From positions 14,816,190 through 14,880,189 of the forward strand of contig CM046301.1 in assembly GCA_025267735.1 (NCBI GenBank): a stretch of DNA of 64,000 nucleotides, in the 5' to 3' direction. A program made the translations under genes and the position numbers. How positions within the stretch are numbered: the first letter of the stretch is position 1; the number at the start of each line of letters is the position of its first letter. This document shows, piece after piece, positions 30,850 to 43,394 of this stretch. This DNA is from Mactra quadrangularis (lineage: Eukaryota > Mollusca > Bivalvia > Venerida > Mactridae). The notes beneath the pieces were generated by a model. It made no database searches. It saw only the letters and a list, made by a program, of their open reading frames with translations, and was not told the origin of the DNA.

Positions 30850-31600
30850 CGATGAAACATATTTTATTATCTCTATTTACAAATTACAATTTACATATAA
30901 ATTTCAATAACAAAGGTAATTGGGTTGGACCACAAGTTCTCTAACTTAGTTCCGGTCCTCCCCATTAATATGTTGTGAAAAATAGAACATAATTTGACAA
31001 TATGTAAACGAGATAAAAATGTGGTTAGAATAACTATAAGTGCAAGTATAAGAGAAAGAAAATAAGTGGAAGAGAGGGTGTGTAGATTTTCCGATGGGGG
31101 TTGATGGGAATACCTTGGTCAAAACGCTTTGTATTTTTGATATATTTGTGTTTTGCATACACAATAGTTTCATTTTCCTCTTGAGAAAGGGAAGTTTCAT
31201 ACATAGAAAATATTAACATTTAATGGATGAAATGGCCGGGTATCAATACACAATCGAATTCTTTGGTTAACACATAGATTACATTTAAAGAAAAAGTGTT
31301 CTACAGTTTCACTTTCATTACAATGAATACATTTTTTCAGAATCAGTTATATATGATTTCTGTGAAGATCACCTTTTAGATCGCAACACTTATTATTTCT
31401 GAGACGTGTATGAATTACAGAAGTACGTCTAGATCCGATAAAATAGTGTGCAGGTACTTCACATCGAAAAAGTAGCATGAAAGCCATGCAAGCAAAGGTC
31501 AGTATGTTCCTATACACACTTCCATCATCGATCGGACATAAGTTTGAAAAATAAACATTTCCTGCAATATTGAAATCGGGGAAGTTAAAGGTTTCGTTAA
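30850..31600 (-). mobile_element. LINE 3' end with C-terminal Cys/His motif
   Basis: The minus strand encodes, with frameshifts and one stop, HYFIGSRRTSVIHTRLRN, then CIHCNESETVEHFFFKC, then a tail with ENETIVYAKHKYIKNTKRF. This order (R..HTRLR, C..C...ETVEHF...C, N.....YIK.TKRF) is typical of the C-terminus of many invertebrate LINE reverse transcriptases. The catalytic part is absent. An AATAAAATATG-type end lies near 30853-30865. Confidence 0.75.
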
Positions 31601-32179
31601 GTATATTTTGATAGTAAATCAGAACAAATCACGCTGAAGTACAATGTACGAGTTTGTAATTAGTTCGTATAACCTTTATTTACGGAGATTGTCACTGAAC
31701 TGCTTAATTAATATAATTACAATGTACACTTGTAATGTATATTTTGGTTATATAAAGGGTTATGCTAATGAACCCAATTTCCCAAGAAATATGATATTCA
31801 TCAGTGATAATGGAGGAAATAATTTGTTTGATGTACATCATAATTAACCATAATTTATACACTAAGGAAAAAGTTAGCTAAGACATGTTTGCGTATGAAC
31901 TAATAGCTCGAGCGCAACTTCCATATTTGTTAGCAACATATCATTTTGTCTGAGATGTACAAAAGCAAGCAAAGTCGCTAATTAATAAAATAGTGACAAG
32001 CAGGATAGTACTTATTGGCAAAAGCCTACTGGTCATATAGTGTATATGATTATTACTAATTAAACATTTACTCCTGCTCGGGCCGCCATAGTTGTTTTGC
32101 ATACTCATGTTCATCGTCTTTGAGAAATACAAAGACTAACAAAGATATTATCCAGATCCATGTTGGTACGAATCACCAG
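31601..32179. other. Gene-free stretch
   Basis: Short ORFs only, with no recognisable motif or bounded repeat. Confidence 0.4.
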
Positions 32180-32458
32180 GGTCCGTTTGGCAGTAGGCTC
32201 CGCATAGAAATTCCGAATCTATTGGCTCAAAGAGGTCGCTGGTTCGAAACTGGTTCCACTCTTTTATTATATTTGACAACATCGTCGACTTTCCTCCATT
32301 ATTAAGGTATACGGAGAAGTTGACGACTTTGTGGAAGGGAAAGTGACTATAGGCCTACTGGTTATAGACGAGGGTCCAGGAAAACTATGTTAGATGCGCT
32401 GATTTCCGTAAAATGTCAATAATTAATGTTGACACGGCGTTTAACACAACCAGTTGGT
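32180..32458 (+). mobile_element. tRNA-derived SINE
   Basis: The head contains GTTTGGCAGTAGGCTCCGCA and GGTCGCTGGTTCGAAACTGG. The body contains TTTCCTCCATTATTAAGGTA, TACGGAGAAG, ACTGGTTATAGACGAGGGTC and CAGGAAAACTATG. The end is GTTGACACGGCGTTTAAC. It is the same body as 51857-52133. Confidence 0.8.
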
Positions 32459-33168
32459 TCCAATGACATTCAAAGCCCTCCACGGTGTTGTTTTTAATAA
32501 GATGCTTTTCTCTCAGTCCTTAGTTCAGGAAGTGGGCTTGAGAATGATTTATCTAAGTTGTGAGATTTTTTCCACGATCGAGCTAAAATAAATTAGTATA
32601 TAGATACTAACCATTTAAAGAAAGTCAACCAAATTAAAGCACCATCCTGTCTAGATAGAGTCGTGAAGCAAGCACTTCATACATAGTATATTCATAATAA
32701 ACAAATTAAAAGTTACTGGAAGTAAAAGGTATTAAAGTATAATCATGTTACACGGTGAAAAGAGGGAAAGGCTTGAAATCCCTTGAGAAAAATTGAATAT
32801 GAAGAATTTGTACCAATTAGGAAATGCAATAATCGTTTAGCAATGTCAGCGTATGATCTAATAGGGGAAAATAATTCGTAGCTACTTCTATTGCGCAATG
32901 CCTCATGGGGTCGTAGTTTAAAATAATTATATAACATGCCACATTTTATTAACCACAACATGAATTTATCATTTTTGGAACGATGTTCTGAACATCGTTT
33001 CAGAGTTAACAAACCGTAATTTCAGCTCCAAGCATTGAATCTAAGCTAAAACCCCGATCCACTCCGCATATCATTACTGCAAAATTTGATTCGGATGTTT
33101 TCGGCTAGTATATCACCTAATAATCGCTTGCTACTTATTTCCATAGATTTGATTTTTCATCCGGCAAT
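32459..33168. other. Gene-free stretch
   Basis: A minus-strand ORF of 89 codons at 32743-33012 shows no recognisable domain. No bounded repeats. Confidence 0.4.
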
Positions 33169-33350
33169 AGAGTAACATGATACGGTTTACTGCTGGTATG
33201 ATTAAAACACGCAACAGAGAATTAGGGGCAAAATGGACGAAATGCAGTCAGTAGCGAATAGAGCAACATGATACGGTTTACTGCAGGTATGACTAAAACA
33301 CGCAATAGAGAATTAGGGGCAAAATGGACGAAAGCAGTCAGTAGCGAAAT
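33169..33350. repeat. Tandem duplication of a 91-bp unit, plus a decayed third copy
   Basis: AGAG(T/C)AACATGATACGGTT begins units at 33169 and 33260. Both contain GAGAATTAGGGGCAAAATGG followed by ACGAAA and CAGTCAGTAGCGAA. Near 33430-33480 a weaker copy is seen (CGCAATGGAGAATTCTGCGC). Confidence 0.85.
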
Positions 33351-33499
33351 GAAGTTTTAATTGTTAAATAACTGTTTTGGGTGTTAATATATTATCAGCT
33401 ATAAAACAACAGAATATGACTTAAATACGCAATGGAGAATTCTGCGCAAATGGACGAAATGGAACAGACATTGGCGAATCGTAGATTTAACTGTATAAA

Positions 33500-36400
33500 T
33501 CCAGTGTTCAATCTAAATCGCACCATTGCGCAAATGCACCCTTATGTACGCAAATGACATAATGTCAAACGTCTATTGGGCCCGTCGGGCGCACGAAAAT
33601 ATGGTTATTTGCCTATATCAGACCAGGGACTTTATGTTCGTGTCTCTAATCGATCAGGCGTTTGACGACTTTTTGTTTATTCTGTGCCCGTCCGTCTCTT
33701 TAAACCCATTTCGTTAAATAGTTCTAGAAAGAAGAAGAAGTAGTTCTAGTCGTGTTAGAGACAAACATAATTAAATTTCACATTGTTTGAGCGACTGTAC
33801 AGATATTGAAGACAAAAATGTTCATTTGACATCGAATACTGTACATATGCAATAATTTCAAGATCGATGGTTTTCCAATCGATGGAATGGCAGTAAACGA
33901 CCACAGCGATTGACTAGTTTACAGAATAATTTAAACGATAGATTCGATAGTATAGTTCCAAAGATTACGCGATGCAGACTGCAGGTGTCCGATTAATTTA
34001 AGAAGATAAGTTCTCTCGCATACAATTCACAGGCTGCCGTCACAAAACAGTCCTCCACCCCAAAAAATCTTTTTTATACACACACACATATTTATAGTAA
34101 AGGTATGCTACTGGTCAACTCAGAAACCAAGAAAAAATGACCGATCTTATTCAACGGGCTCTTGTGTTTTTATTTCTTGGTCGATTTTCAAAAACTTGGT
34201 CTTATTTATCAAACAAATGCTTAATTTGTCGATTGCATATAAAAGCTTATTAATGAAAAGCAAATGAAGAAAGTTATCTGACGTTAAACAGGAAAAAACG
34301 TTTAATCGTACCCTATCTGATCTACCAAAAACCCGTTTGCTTCCCGAACGTAACACATAAATGTGCATTTTGAACTCCGATAAAAATGAACTAAAACAGA
34401 GAAAATAATATTTAAAGTCACTAGCCTCTCTCACAGTGGTCTAAGACAAATCATTTGATCACTATCATAAATTTCCTTGGCTTGCCGTGAGTTTTTTACG
34501 TAAAACGGCATGAGGTCGATTTTAGCCTAGATTTCTTTCTCAAAATGGAACAATTGTTGCTATGACATAATCATAAAGTGTCTAGTTAACATGTGCATAC
34601 TTTAAGTCAATTAAGATATCAAAATGAAAATAGATGTGCTAATTCATTGATGGTACGTCTTCTTAAATTTGAAGGGACGTTACTATGGACTAATGTTATA
34701 GCAGTTCTGCCTCTTTTATATTTATATGAATTGGTTTATTATTCTTTGACTGATTTATTTGTTTGATAAAGTAAGATAAACCTTGCAATTAGCAAATTAC
34801 TCGAAAAGTCTAGTTCTATCATTGGACTGCTCTTGTTAAATTCTATTAATTGTTACTTCATACATTATTTTATAGATAATATTGCTGCACAAGTTTGATT
34901 TTTTTACATGATTATAATCTTTATTTATTAAGAACTATGTAATTTACGAATGTCCTTCATGACTTTAAAATAGGTGTGGTTGCAATAATTGAAATTTACA
35001 AATAAGTTTCATAAATTTCAGTTTTCATTTTAATCCTAATGAAATAAATAAGTAAGTTTAATAAAACAATATCAAAAAAGTGGTATAGTAATATTTATTT
35101 TTTTATGAAAAAAGTGACTTTAAACATGTAAACTTTTGTGCAAGTTTACATGAAGTACAGTGAAAAAAGTTAAAATAAAATCTTATAATCAGATTGTGTA
35201 CACCTCCGTACAGATGCACTAAGAGTTAAAAATACAAATTAATTCATACATTGTCTGAAATCAGTACACTAAAATATCTCTATATACTAAAATTTATAAA
35301 TTTCAACATGTCCAAAATATAACTTTACACAAAAGAAGTAGTACAAACAAAAAGTACGGTGTGCAATAATGGACACAGGTAATGAAAGGTACACACTTAA
35401 AAAAGAGGTATAATTCACTAATGTCATTATTGAACGGCCTGTTAGCGGAAAACGTTTCAGGCAAACAGCAAACGGTTTAAGGATATAGTACACGAGTATG
35501 AAACAATCTGAAACAAAACAGTTCCAGTATATTGTGCAAATTAGTAACTGTCATTACTACGAAGTCGGCGTTGTTACTCCCGTTGATTTAGATCAATACA
35601 TTTACACACAAAAAACAAGTAAACAAGAAAACAATTCCTCCTCTCCGAATTCTTCTAATAAATTGAGGTAAAGATTCTCTTGTCCGCTATCTTTAAACGT
35701 TCGCGCTTCAATGGTTCGTTCAATTACGGTGATTGACTAACGTTAAATGTTGACTGAACGCAGGGCTGATAAAGAACTGGGACTGTTTCATAAGAATCTT
35801 ACGTAAGGTAGCGAAATTTCCGAAGTAACTTACTTACGTTGAACTTACGTTTACGATGAGAGAATTTCAAAGACACACTCGAAACTTAAAATCTTTGCTA
35901 CAATACGATCTGACTTAAGTCAACGTCAAGTAGTGAAGCCCTCAAATTTTGGTCACATGATTTGTTGTCAACAATACATTATAAACTACATAACATTCAA
36001 AGAATACAATATGTTCCACAAACTTCAATGAACAATTTCACAAACGGAGATAAGAAGCTCTCGAAGAAAATGCACGAGGGCTATACCGAGCCACCATACT
36101 CGGTGATTTTTCAATACACGGCCAATTTAAACAAAGGTGGTATGACACAATAAATGGTAATCTGCTAACAAAACATCGACCAATTTAAGACGGAACCGAT
36201 GGATGTCAAAATAAAGTAATTAGGCACAAAAAAGTTCCCACGTGGCGTCAAATAAATACCTTAAAACAATAAATCATCAAATCTACAGACATATATAGTA
36301 ATAACTTCATAAAAAATAAACCATTCTTAAGACATTTCATCGAAATCTTGCAATCTTTAGATAAAAGTTCAGTTCGCGTATGTACACACGTTTTTGTGAT

Positions 36401-37050
36401 TAGCCCCTCACTTCCGCAAAGATGTGTAATAAATAAGTTTTTAATACACACAAAATGGACGCCAAAATTTTGATTACAGAGCCCACTTATTTGTTTGTTC
36501 ATATATGTAAATTCAGTCACAGATATAGAAAATGTAAGCCTCAGTGCATCTAGAGTAATATTAGTGCATTCAATATCTGCATATGTATTCTGAATTTGTT
36601 CGCTAGAATAAAAGGAAACTTGCACAGAAAATAACGTATTTATTTCTGTATTCACAGGTGATGTGAAGTACCTACGTTAACATTGCCTGGTCCAAAAGAT
36701 TTCAGGCAAGAGGGATAATTAAACAATATGATATTTTTAGCAATGCATTCACCCTAACCAACTTTTTGAGGGCCGGTACTTAAAGGTACCTTTCTGTAAT
36801 TTCAACTATTACATAGTCCTTAAATCAGTTCAGGACATCGTTCCTCCAGCACTCCAGTGCTTTGATTTAATTATTTATGAATGCTAGCTTTCAAATGTTC
36901 TGTTAGGCAATAAGATGACTCTTTTCATTATATAAATACATACAAGTTAACAAGTTTATTCATATAAACATTCGAGGGTCTTAGACCCAAGCGCCAAGTA
37001 CAAGTACATGTGCATTGACATGCCAGTTCATAATAAATTATTTTAAAATA
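33500..37050. other. Gene-free AT-rich stretch
   Basis: Short ORFs on both strands, the longest 135 codons at 36248-36655 minus, have no recognisable motif and no supporting splice sites or codon bias. No bounded mobile element was found. Confidence 0.4.
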
Positions 37051-37082
37051 CAGAACAGAACAGAACAGAACAGAACAGAACA
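37051..37082. repeat. (ACAGA)n pentanucleotide microsatellite
   Basis: Six to seven uninterrupted units of ACAGA. On the minus strand it reads (TCTGT)n directly after AATAAAAGTAT, consistent with the microsatellite tail of a LINE 3' end. Confidence 0.9.
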
Positions 37083-37260
37083 ATACTTTTATTTCTCAAA
37101 TTACAAAGGTATATACATGAGAAAAATATAATAGTACATACAAACACATATAAAAGTAACAATAGAACTAGAAATCGCGGACAGAACAAAACAGAATACA
37201 GTAGATCTAACTTATACATTGTATAATAGTCAGTTGTTTGATAGTACATGTATCACATTA
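37083..37260 (-). mobile_element. Possible LINE 3' end with microsatellite tail
   Basis: On the minus strand the sequence runs into CTTTGTAATTTGAGAAATAA followed by the (TCTGT)n tail at 37051-37082. Tails of this type end several LINE clades. No coding remnant is visible, so the call is weak. Confidence 0.35.
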
Positions 37261-37340
37261 CAATATATTGACCTATTATTATATATTTATTAAGTATAGG
37301 TGTTAGTTTCAAAAGACACATGTGTATATGTGAATATATA

Positions 37341-37765
37341 GTGCCCATCAAAAGTTTGGAGACAAAGGAAATTTACTAACATAATTAATTTTTATTTGTA
37401 GAACCATTAATTTCTTATATATTTTTTATTATTTGCAATAAAATGGAATTAAATTTCACTGCATCGCATTAAATGATTCAGCATCTGACATCCAAGCCTC
37501 CAAAATCACGATCAATGTAATTAGTTTCCTTAGCATTTTGTAGTTTCAGCTATGAATAGAATCATTACAAAATAAAGCAAAACTAAAGGCATTTCAAAAA
37601 ATAAGCGGTTGAGAAATTTTCGATAAATCTCCGTAAATAGATATTCTGTTGAGCGCTGTCGTAAATAAGCGAGAGACAAGCGGGAAATTTTTGATCGGGT
37701 TTTAATCAGATTGCTATTTAGTAGGCTACAAAGTAAAAATGTCTCCAAACTTTTAGTGGACACGG
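37341..37765. mobile_element. 425-bp Tc1/mariner-like non-autonomous element
   Basis: GTGCCCATCAAAAGTTTGGA plus GACA on the left is mirrored by TGTCTCCAAACTTTTAGTGG plus ACACGG on the right, flanked by TA on both sides. AAAGTTTGGAGACA ends are typical of Tc1-like transposons. No transposase ORF remains. Confidence 0.8.
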
Positions 37766-39334
37766 TATTGTCCGTAATGTTCTGTTGTGTATGATAAGGT
37801 CCGTGGTTAATAATTGGACCCAGTATATTCCTCTAGTCCATAAAACCGAGTCCATAAATTCGTATAAAATACGCACAAATATGCGTTGATAATACCATAT
37901 TGTCAACGAACACGAATAAAAAGCCCTTTTACTTAATCTTTAACGAGTTGTAAGTATGGCTTTATATATTCTACATGTATATTATATATAAGAAAGAGTA
38001 CATGTATTCGGGGACTCTAAGGATGTCTTATTTTATGATCACTAAATCCAGCCATAGCCTGTCCCAAGCCAGGTCGAGAAATGGAGATGGAAACAACCAC
38101 CTCAGAAAAAACTAGTAAGAAGTACAGCCTAAAGGAAGAAGATCTTTTCAACGTTATGTCATAGTATAGGCCTATATATAACTTGTAGTTAAGTTACTAG
38201 CCAGTAGCCAGGGACTGAACCTAATGCATCCTTATGGAGCGGACGGATCCTGGTGAAATACTAAACAACAAATATTGTTATGATCATTAGTTATAGACTC
38301 TGGTGCCAGTGTTCTATACAGATGATATTGACGTAAAGATCAACCTATGATAGTCGAATATTTGATTGTATAAACAGATATTACAATTATGATATTATCT
38401 GCTCATTTCTATGCAAATTTCTCTTATCGTCATTATATTATGACTTTGTACGGTCAATGTATGCGTGGGTCAACCAGTTACTGATTCAGATTGTATCTAT
38501 TGTTTGTATCGACGCCATCTTATCATGTACTATTAGGTCCATTTAGTCGTTTGTCTTTCATGATAAACAAGGCTTCAATCAATTGATCATTTAGATACAG
38601 CTCCATAAGTGATCATTAGCATTTCGAATGAAAGAAAAACCCCATTAAAGTTGTAGATAGGTCGCTATCTCCTAACATTTGTCCGACGATTACTGTCCGA
38701 CAACCACTCCAGTATCCGATTGCATTTCCTGTTTAATCAATTGTTTACCGGAAGTCGAGGAGGTAATTATCGCATGGCCACCAATATTTGATTATTTATA
38801 TAAAAAATGATGAAAAAATGATTATCATTTTATTACATTTGATGAAACGCTGAAAAGTTTTGAATAATGTGTTGAGTAATAATGCAATGCACTACTGATC
38901 TGTATGTGTTGCTCTTTAAATTCAACTGGCACTATATGTTCACATTTTCCTCGGATTCTCGACTGAATACCTCGTCCCACAATGGAAAGCTCACACTCTA
39001 GCCTGAAATCACACATCTGAAACAAATAGTTTTCATTATTAGCATGCATAAACATGTATGTTTCTCAATAAAAGCAATTAAAACACTTAAAAAGCAAAAT
39101 TTCCTGTCTGAGAGGCCTGTACTTATTTGTTTTGATGGTCGATGAAAATGATGGCAAAATACTAGTAGCGGATTTCTCCAATCCAAAACTCAAAATTATT
39201 TTAAGCGATAGCATCATATACTTGTTACTACAATGAATTTGCCCTTTGGAATCAACGGCGATCGACATTTATCCAATCTACCGAAGACATTGTTTGGTAT
39301 ATAGTGTCTTTGGTGTACGGGATCGTGCTAGCCA
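37766..39334. other. Gene-free stretch with one weak exon candidate
   Basis: Nothing is bounded here. A minus-strand ORF (38825-39016) follows a good acceptor-like CTATTTGTTTCAG and reads VGRGIQSRIRGKCEHIVPVE in its middle. I do not recognise it, and it lacks other support. Confidence 0.35.
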
Positions 39335-39395
39335 CTAGTCCTAAATATAAGACCCTACATAAAAAAGTTACGTAGGGTCTTATATTTAGGACTAG
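39335..39395. repeat. Perfect 24-bp inverted repeat (hairpin)
   Basis: CTAGTCCTAAATATAAGACC plus CTAC (39335-39358) is followed by a 13-base spacer and its exact reverse complement (39372-39395). Confidence 0.9.
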
Positions 39396-39735
39396 CCAGC
39401 CGCCTGTCTTTAAAATTAGGACCTATGAACAAATGTGTTAAAATACAAATGCAATAAAATCCAGAATGATGCAGCTGGTCGAGAAATGATTAAAGAATAT
39501 TTATTATAGTTTTATCATGTTTATCAATGGAAAGTCATGGTTCATAAAACATCGATCTTGTCTTATTTAAAGAGTAATTGTAATATAATCATTGATCATT
39601 TGGTGTAAGAAAACATTGAATATGCATCCATAATTAGTAGACAGAGTATGAATGCATATTCTATGTACACCAGTTTGCCATATTTAGACATTTGGATTTG
39701 ATCACACGATCCATGACCCCTGTAGCTGCACGGAC

Positions 39736-39875
39736 ACTATAAAAGATAGCTCGTAACTGTGCAGGAGAGAGGCAGGAGTCACTGTTCAAACGGCTCCAAT
39801 GAAAATTTACTTTACAATAGATGCAATTATCGCTTGAACAATATTATGCTTATATTATTCGTTGCATTTCAAAGA
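39736..39875 (+). promoter_or_regulatory. Candidate TATA promoter and first exon of a short secreted peptide
   Basis: TATAAAAG at 39739 is followed about 110 bp later by ATG (39847), which opens MLILFVAFQR and then meets a consensus donor GTAAGT. A TATA box, a hydrophobic start and a donor in this order are common for small secreted-peptide genes. An acceptor-like TACTTCCTTCAG at about 40965 would give an open second exon ending near 41134. No homology is recognised, and chance is quite possible in AT-rich DNA. Confidence 0.2.
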
Positions 39876-40242
39876 GTAAGTAGATATAATATAGTAGCTT
39901 TTATATGGTGGTCCGTCGTCCTTCTCGTTATCCCTCTAAAGACCCAGATCTCTAAATTAAAGCTTTTAACTACGTTGTATACCTAACACGTTTACCCTTA
40001 GTGTCCACCAAATGCCCTTTCTGATACGTGATACCAAAGGAATGCGAGAGGGAGATCGTAGGGAATATTCCATTACCAAGCACCACGAAGGTAAGTACTA
40101 GTAGTGCATAAATCAAACACTCGATCCTGGATTTAATGGTAGCGTCGAGAGTTCGATACCGACTCGCAATATTTGAATTGCGGAGACAAACATTAATTGT
40201 TATTCGCAAAGTGACCTTTGTTGAAGACTTGTTTTATACTGG

Positions 40243-40314
40243 CATTTGGAACAATATCGGCGATCATCTTCGATGGTATATCTGCGTAGATGATCGCCGA
40301 GGTTGTTCCGAATG
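40243..40314. mobile_element. Short fold-back element (CATTCGGAAC family)
   Basis: CATTTGGAACAATATCGGCG plus ATCATCT is mirrored by AGATGATCGCCGAGGTTGTT plus CCGAATG, 24 of 27 positions paired, with an 18-base loop. Confidence 0.85.
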
Positions 40315-41059
40315 ACAAACTAGCAACAAAAATCTAATGCTTAGTACACAAAGTTATGTTCGTTTTGGATTTTTTGGTCGAAATATATGTATGACCGTCA
40401 CTACATTTATAATATACAATGAATAATATACAAAAGTTACATACTTAGAATCAAATGATTATTATTATAAATGGTATTTCTCTAGTTTTGGATTTTCGAT
40501 CATAACATAAGATTAGGTGTAGCTACATTTAGACGTAAGAAATAACATACATAAATAATATACGTGATATCAAATGGATATTAACGATTTAAAATGGAGC
40601 CAAACTGAAACATCTAGTATCTAGTTTTCTCCCCAGCTGACACAAAACATTTAAGTCTTAATCGGTTGGATTAGAATATATGGTTGTTATGTTCTTAAAT
40701 ATCGTGAAACAAAATCTCTAAGGTATACAAACATCGTTCATCCTATGTTTTGTTATACTCTTACATACATTTTATATGCTGGTAATGTCTTGGGAACCGT
40801 CATAACATTATTCTTGAGTATAGTACCGCCAGTTTTATTATGAATCTTTTTGTACTTAGAAGTTGTTGTTTTGTATTAAATGTTTATTAGGAAATACATT
40901 AAATGATACATGGTAGTAGCTTATACAATTTACTATTATTATGTATACAATGTACTTCCTTCAGCCATACTTGATTGCTCTAGTTAGGCCAACATTATTT
41001 CAGCAAAACACATTTTTAGAACCTCGTATTTTTTACTTTTGGTGCAAATCATCTGATCG
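40315..41059. other. Gene-free AT-rich stretch
   Basis: No bounded feature apart from the possible acceptor mentioned for the 39736 candidate. Confidence 0.35.
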
Positions 41060-41400
41060 TAGCAATTTCTCGTGGCTTTCTACGCCAACTCTTCTCGGAA
41101 GTCACCCGAGGTTTTCCGATCAGATAACTTGTTGATAATGTGTTCCTTTACGAGAGCGTCCGGGGCGAAGTGGGCGAACGTTTGCCATAAGGAACGGTTT
41201 GTACACCGAGACGTTCTGGCGAACAAAGATGGCAGCAACGTAATATGTAAATACACAGCACTGAAATTTTGTTTGTGGAGGTCGCCATCTTGGATTTGCT
41301 GTTTCGAAGCAAAACCGTTGCATAATAAGTTCGCATTACAATAACCTTACGCGGTGCTGGACTCGTGTTCCCTGTTCTGTTATTAGTATTAACGTAGTGA
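41060..41400. other. Higher-GC stretch with mirrored AAGATGGC/GCCATCTT motifs
   Basis: This segment has more CpG than its surroundings. AAAGATGGC at about 41227 and CGCCATCTTGG at about 41282 are inverted copies of a YY1-like motif. TCTGATCG (41050) and CGATCAGA (41117) are also mirrored. Overlapping short ORFs on both strands are unrecognised. It may be a small regulatory island or a decayed transposon end. Confidence 0.3.
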
Positions 41401-41776
41401 CGATATTGCTCCAGGGAACCAGGGTAAACTCCATCAGGTTTGTGATGTTTTGGAAATTGCCGAATAGATACAATTGATTGTGATGGTGAGAAAGCAGGCG
41501 AAAATTAGCATAACTATAAATTGTTGATAAACAATGTTTAATATAATCAAAGGACTGAAGGCACTAAATATGTTTGGGTTGCAAATTAGTAATTTTATTG
41601 GATTGGAAAGGGATATTTTTTACTCAGAGTTATGGTAACCTGTAGCTGAAAAGATCCTTCTTTGTACCAGTTAGTGAACAAAGGTTAAAAATTACCATTC
41701 ATGCATATCTATTCTACTTTACGTATATGCTGGAATAAAATAAACAAAACACTATTATTCTGATGCTATTGACAAG

Positions 41777-41890
41777 TGCACCTTTTTCACAAAATTTTTA
41801 CGAAAAAAGTTATCGTAAGTCAATTTCATAATTTTTTCACTTCTAAGTCAGGAGGATCTTAAAATAACTATGATATGATATTCAAAAGGT
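41777..41890. mobile_element. Partial copy of the 27970-28197 MITE
   Basis: GTGCACCTTTTTCAC, AAAGTTATCGTAAGTCA and CTATGATATGATATTCAAAA follow the order of the left half of the complete copy. The opposite end was not found. Confidence 0.6.
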
Positions 41891-43133
41891 ATACAATATT
41901 CTACATAATTCTAATAGCCCCAAACAAATATAGAACACTGTATCAAGTATAATATTGAGAAATGCTTGTTGAAATGCCTGCTCATTAAAAGTAATGTCAG
42001 TTCTTATATCAACTTAGTCACATTGCTCTAGAGCCACGCACATCATGTCAACAATTTCCGCCATTTTCATTATAATTACTGAAAACAATCGTGTAGTTCT
42101 ATTTCTTGCACGCATTTCTTGAGGTCTTTGATTGGGATGAGATACACAAAATTTCGAATAATGTTTCATTAAAGTTGTTTTTACATTTTCAAAAAGGTGA
42201 GAAAAAATCCAAGTAATATCCTTGACATTATTAATGACAATACAACGTGATTTAAATAAACACGCTGTGAAGGTTGGCTTTACTTTTATATTCTGTTTAC
42301 CATTTCTCCATATTTGTGAGATAACGTGAAGTGTCAGCTTCTTTTGATAAGTATAAAACACTTACCAATAGGAAGAGGGTTTATTGAAAAAATAAGTACT
42401 TTTTCAGTAAAGGAAAACAATGTATACGAGAAAATTCATAGAATTATAGAAGATGTATTTTACGGTTTCAAAATTCTGATTGCTGTTTAAATAAGAAAAT
42501 GTTCATGATTAAATGCCATTTAAGGCAGTCTGTAATAGCTCACTTGACGACGGGTGCACTAATATAGATTTGATACTTAAGTTTACATTCATTCATGTAT
42601 TCAATTGACCTTTCACTCGAAGAAGTAACGTCATGTATTCATATTCTTATAATATGTGTTATTGGTGACATTCTTCAGCAAGTAGATAAACAGCTTTGTG
42701 GAAACTAGGAGCATATTCAGTTGATCTTTCACTCCAAAACGTGACGCCACACATCGATGTCCTTATATGGTAACATCTTTCATGAAGTAGATAAAACAGC
42801 TTCAATGAAACTATGGCCATATTTAGTTGAAATTTTAACCAAAAAGGTGACGTAGCAACGCTGACGCTAAACGTCGCATTTAGTAGCAGGGTATAGTCAC
42901 TGGAACCAGAGTCCATGATCATGATATAAGTCGTACGTCCCTACATATCGTTCCCTGTGCATACACACATGTACACTAACTTATATATAATATTGTAATG
43001 AAAGTATAGTTATAACTCGTACACGGCAATGTTTACGGGAGAGATTTTTATTTGTGTTTGTTGACAAAATATTACAATTATGCGTATTTAAAGAATGTGA
43101 GGACTCTGGTGCCAGTGGGTATAGTATTAAGCC
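41891..43133. other. Gene-free stretch
   Basis: Minus-strand ORFs of 115 codons (42014-42361) and 87 codons (42659-42922) have no recognisable motif. Nothing else is bounded. Confidence 0.4.
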
Positions 43134-43239
43134 TTAACAACACACAAGTATTACACACATAGGACAAATATGACTTCAAAGCAACCACTCTTTTATATCA
43201 CAGCCATATTTGTCCCATGTAATACTTGTGTGTTGATTA
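43134..43239. mobile_element. 106-bp fold-back element
   Basis: CAACACACAAGTATTAC, then CATAGGACAAATATG on the left, pair with CATATTTGTCC, ATGTAATACTTGTGTGTTG on the right with two small mismatches. The central loop is about 30 bases. Confidence 0.8.
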
Positions 43240-43394
43240 AGTAGCACTAATTGTCATCATCAGAACACTGTTTTATGCCTTCTAAATTACACTTTTAAAC
43301 AATTTTTAAAGTTTTTGAAAATTTGAAACTTTTAAAATCAAAGAACGAGCAGACTTAATACTTTTTTCATTTTAGTTATTATTTATTGTTTACT

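Noticed and set aside
36248..36655. 135-codon minus ORF
   Set aside because: No recognisable motif, no codon bias or splice context. Length is within chance for this much AT-rich sequence.
38825..39016. Possible minus-strand terminal exon after CTATTTGTTTCAG, with AATAAA overlapping its stop
   Set aside because: No recognised family, no upstream exon, and isolated acceptor-like sites are frequent. Kept only as a note.
42014..42361. 115-codon minus ORF
   Set aside because: Composition resembles random translation and no family is recognised.
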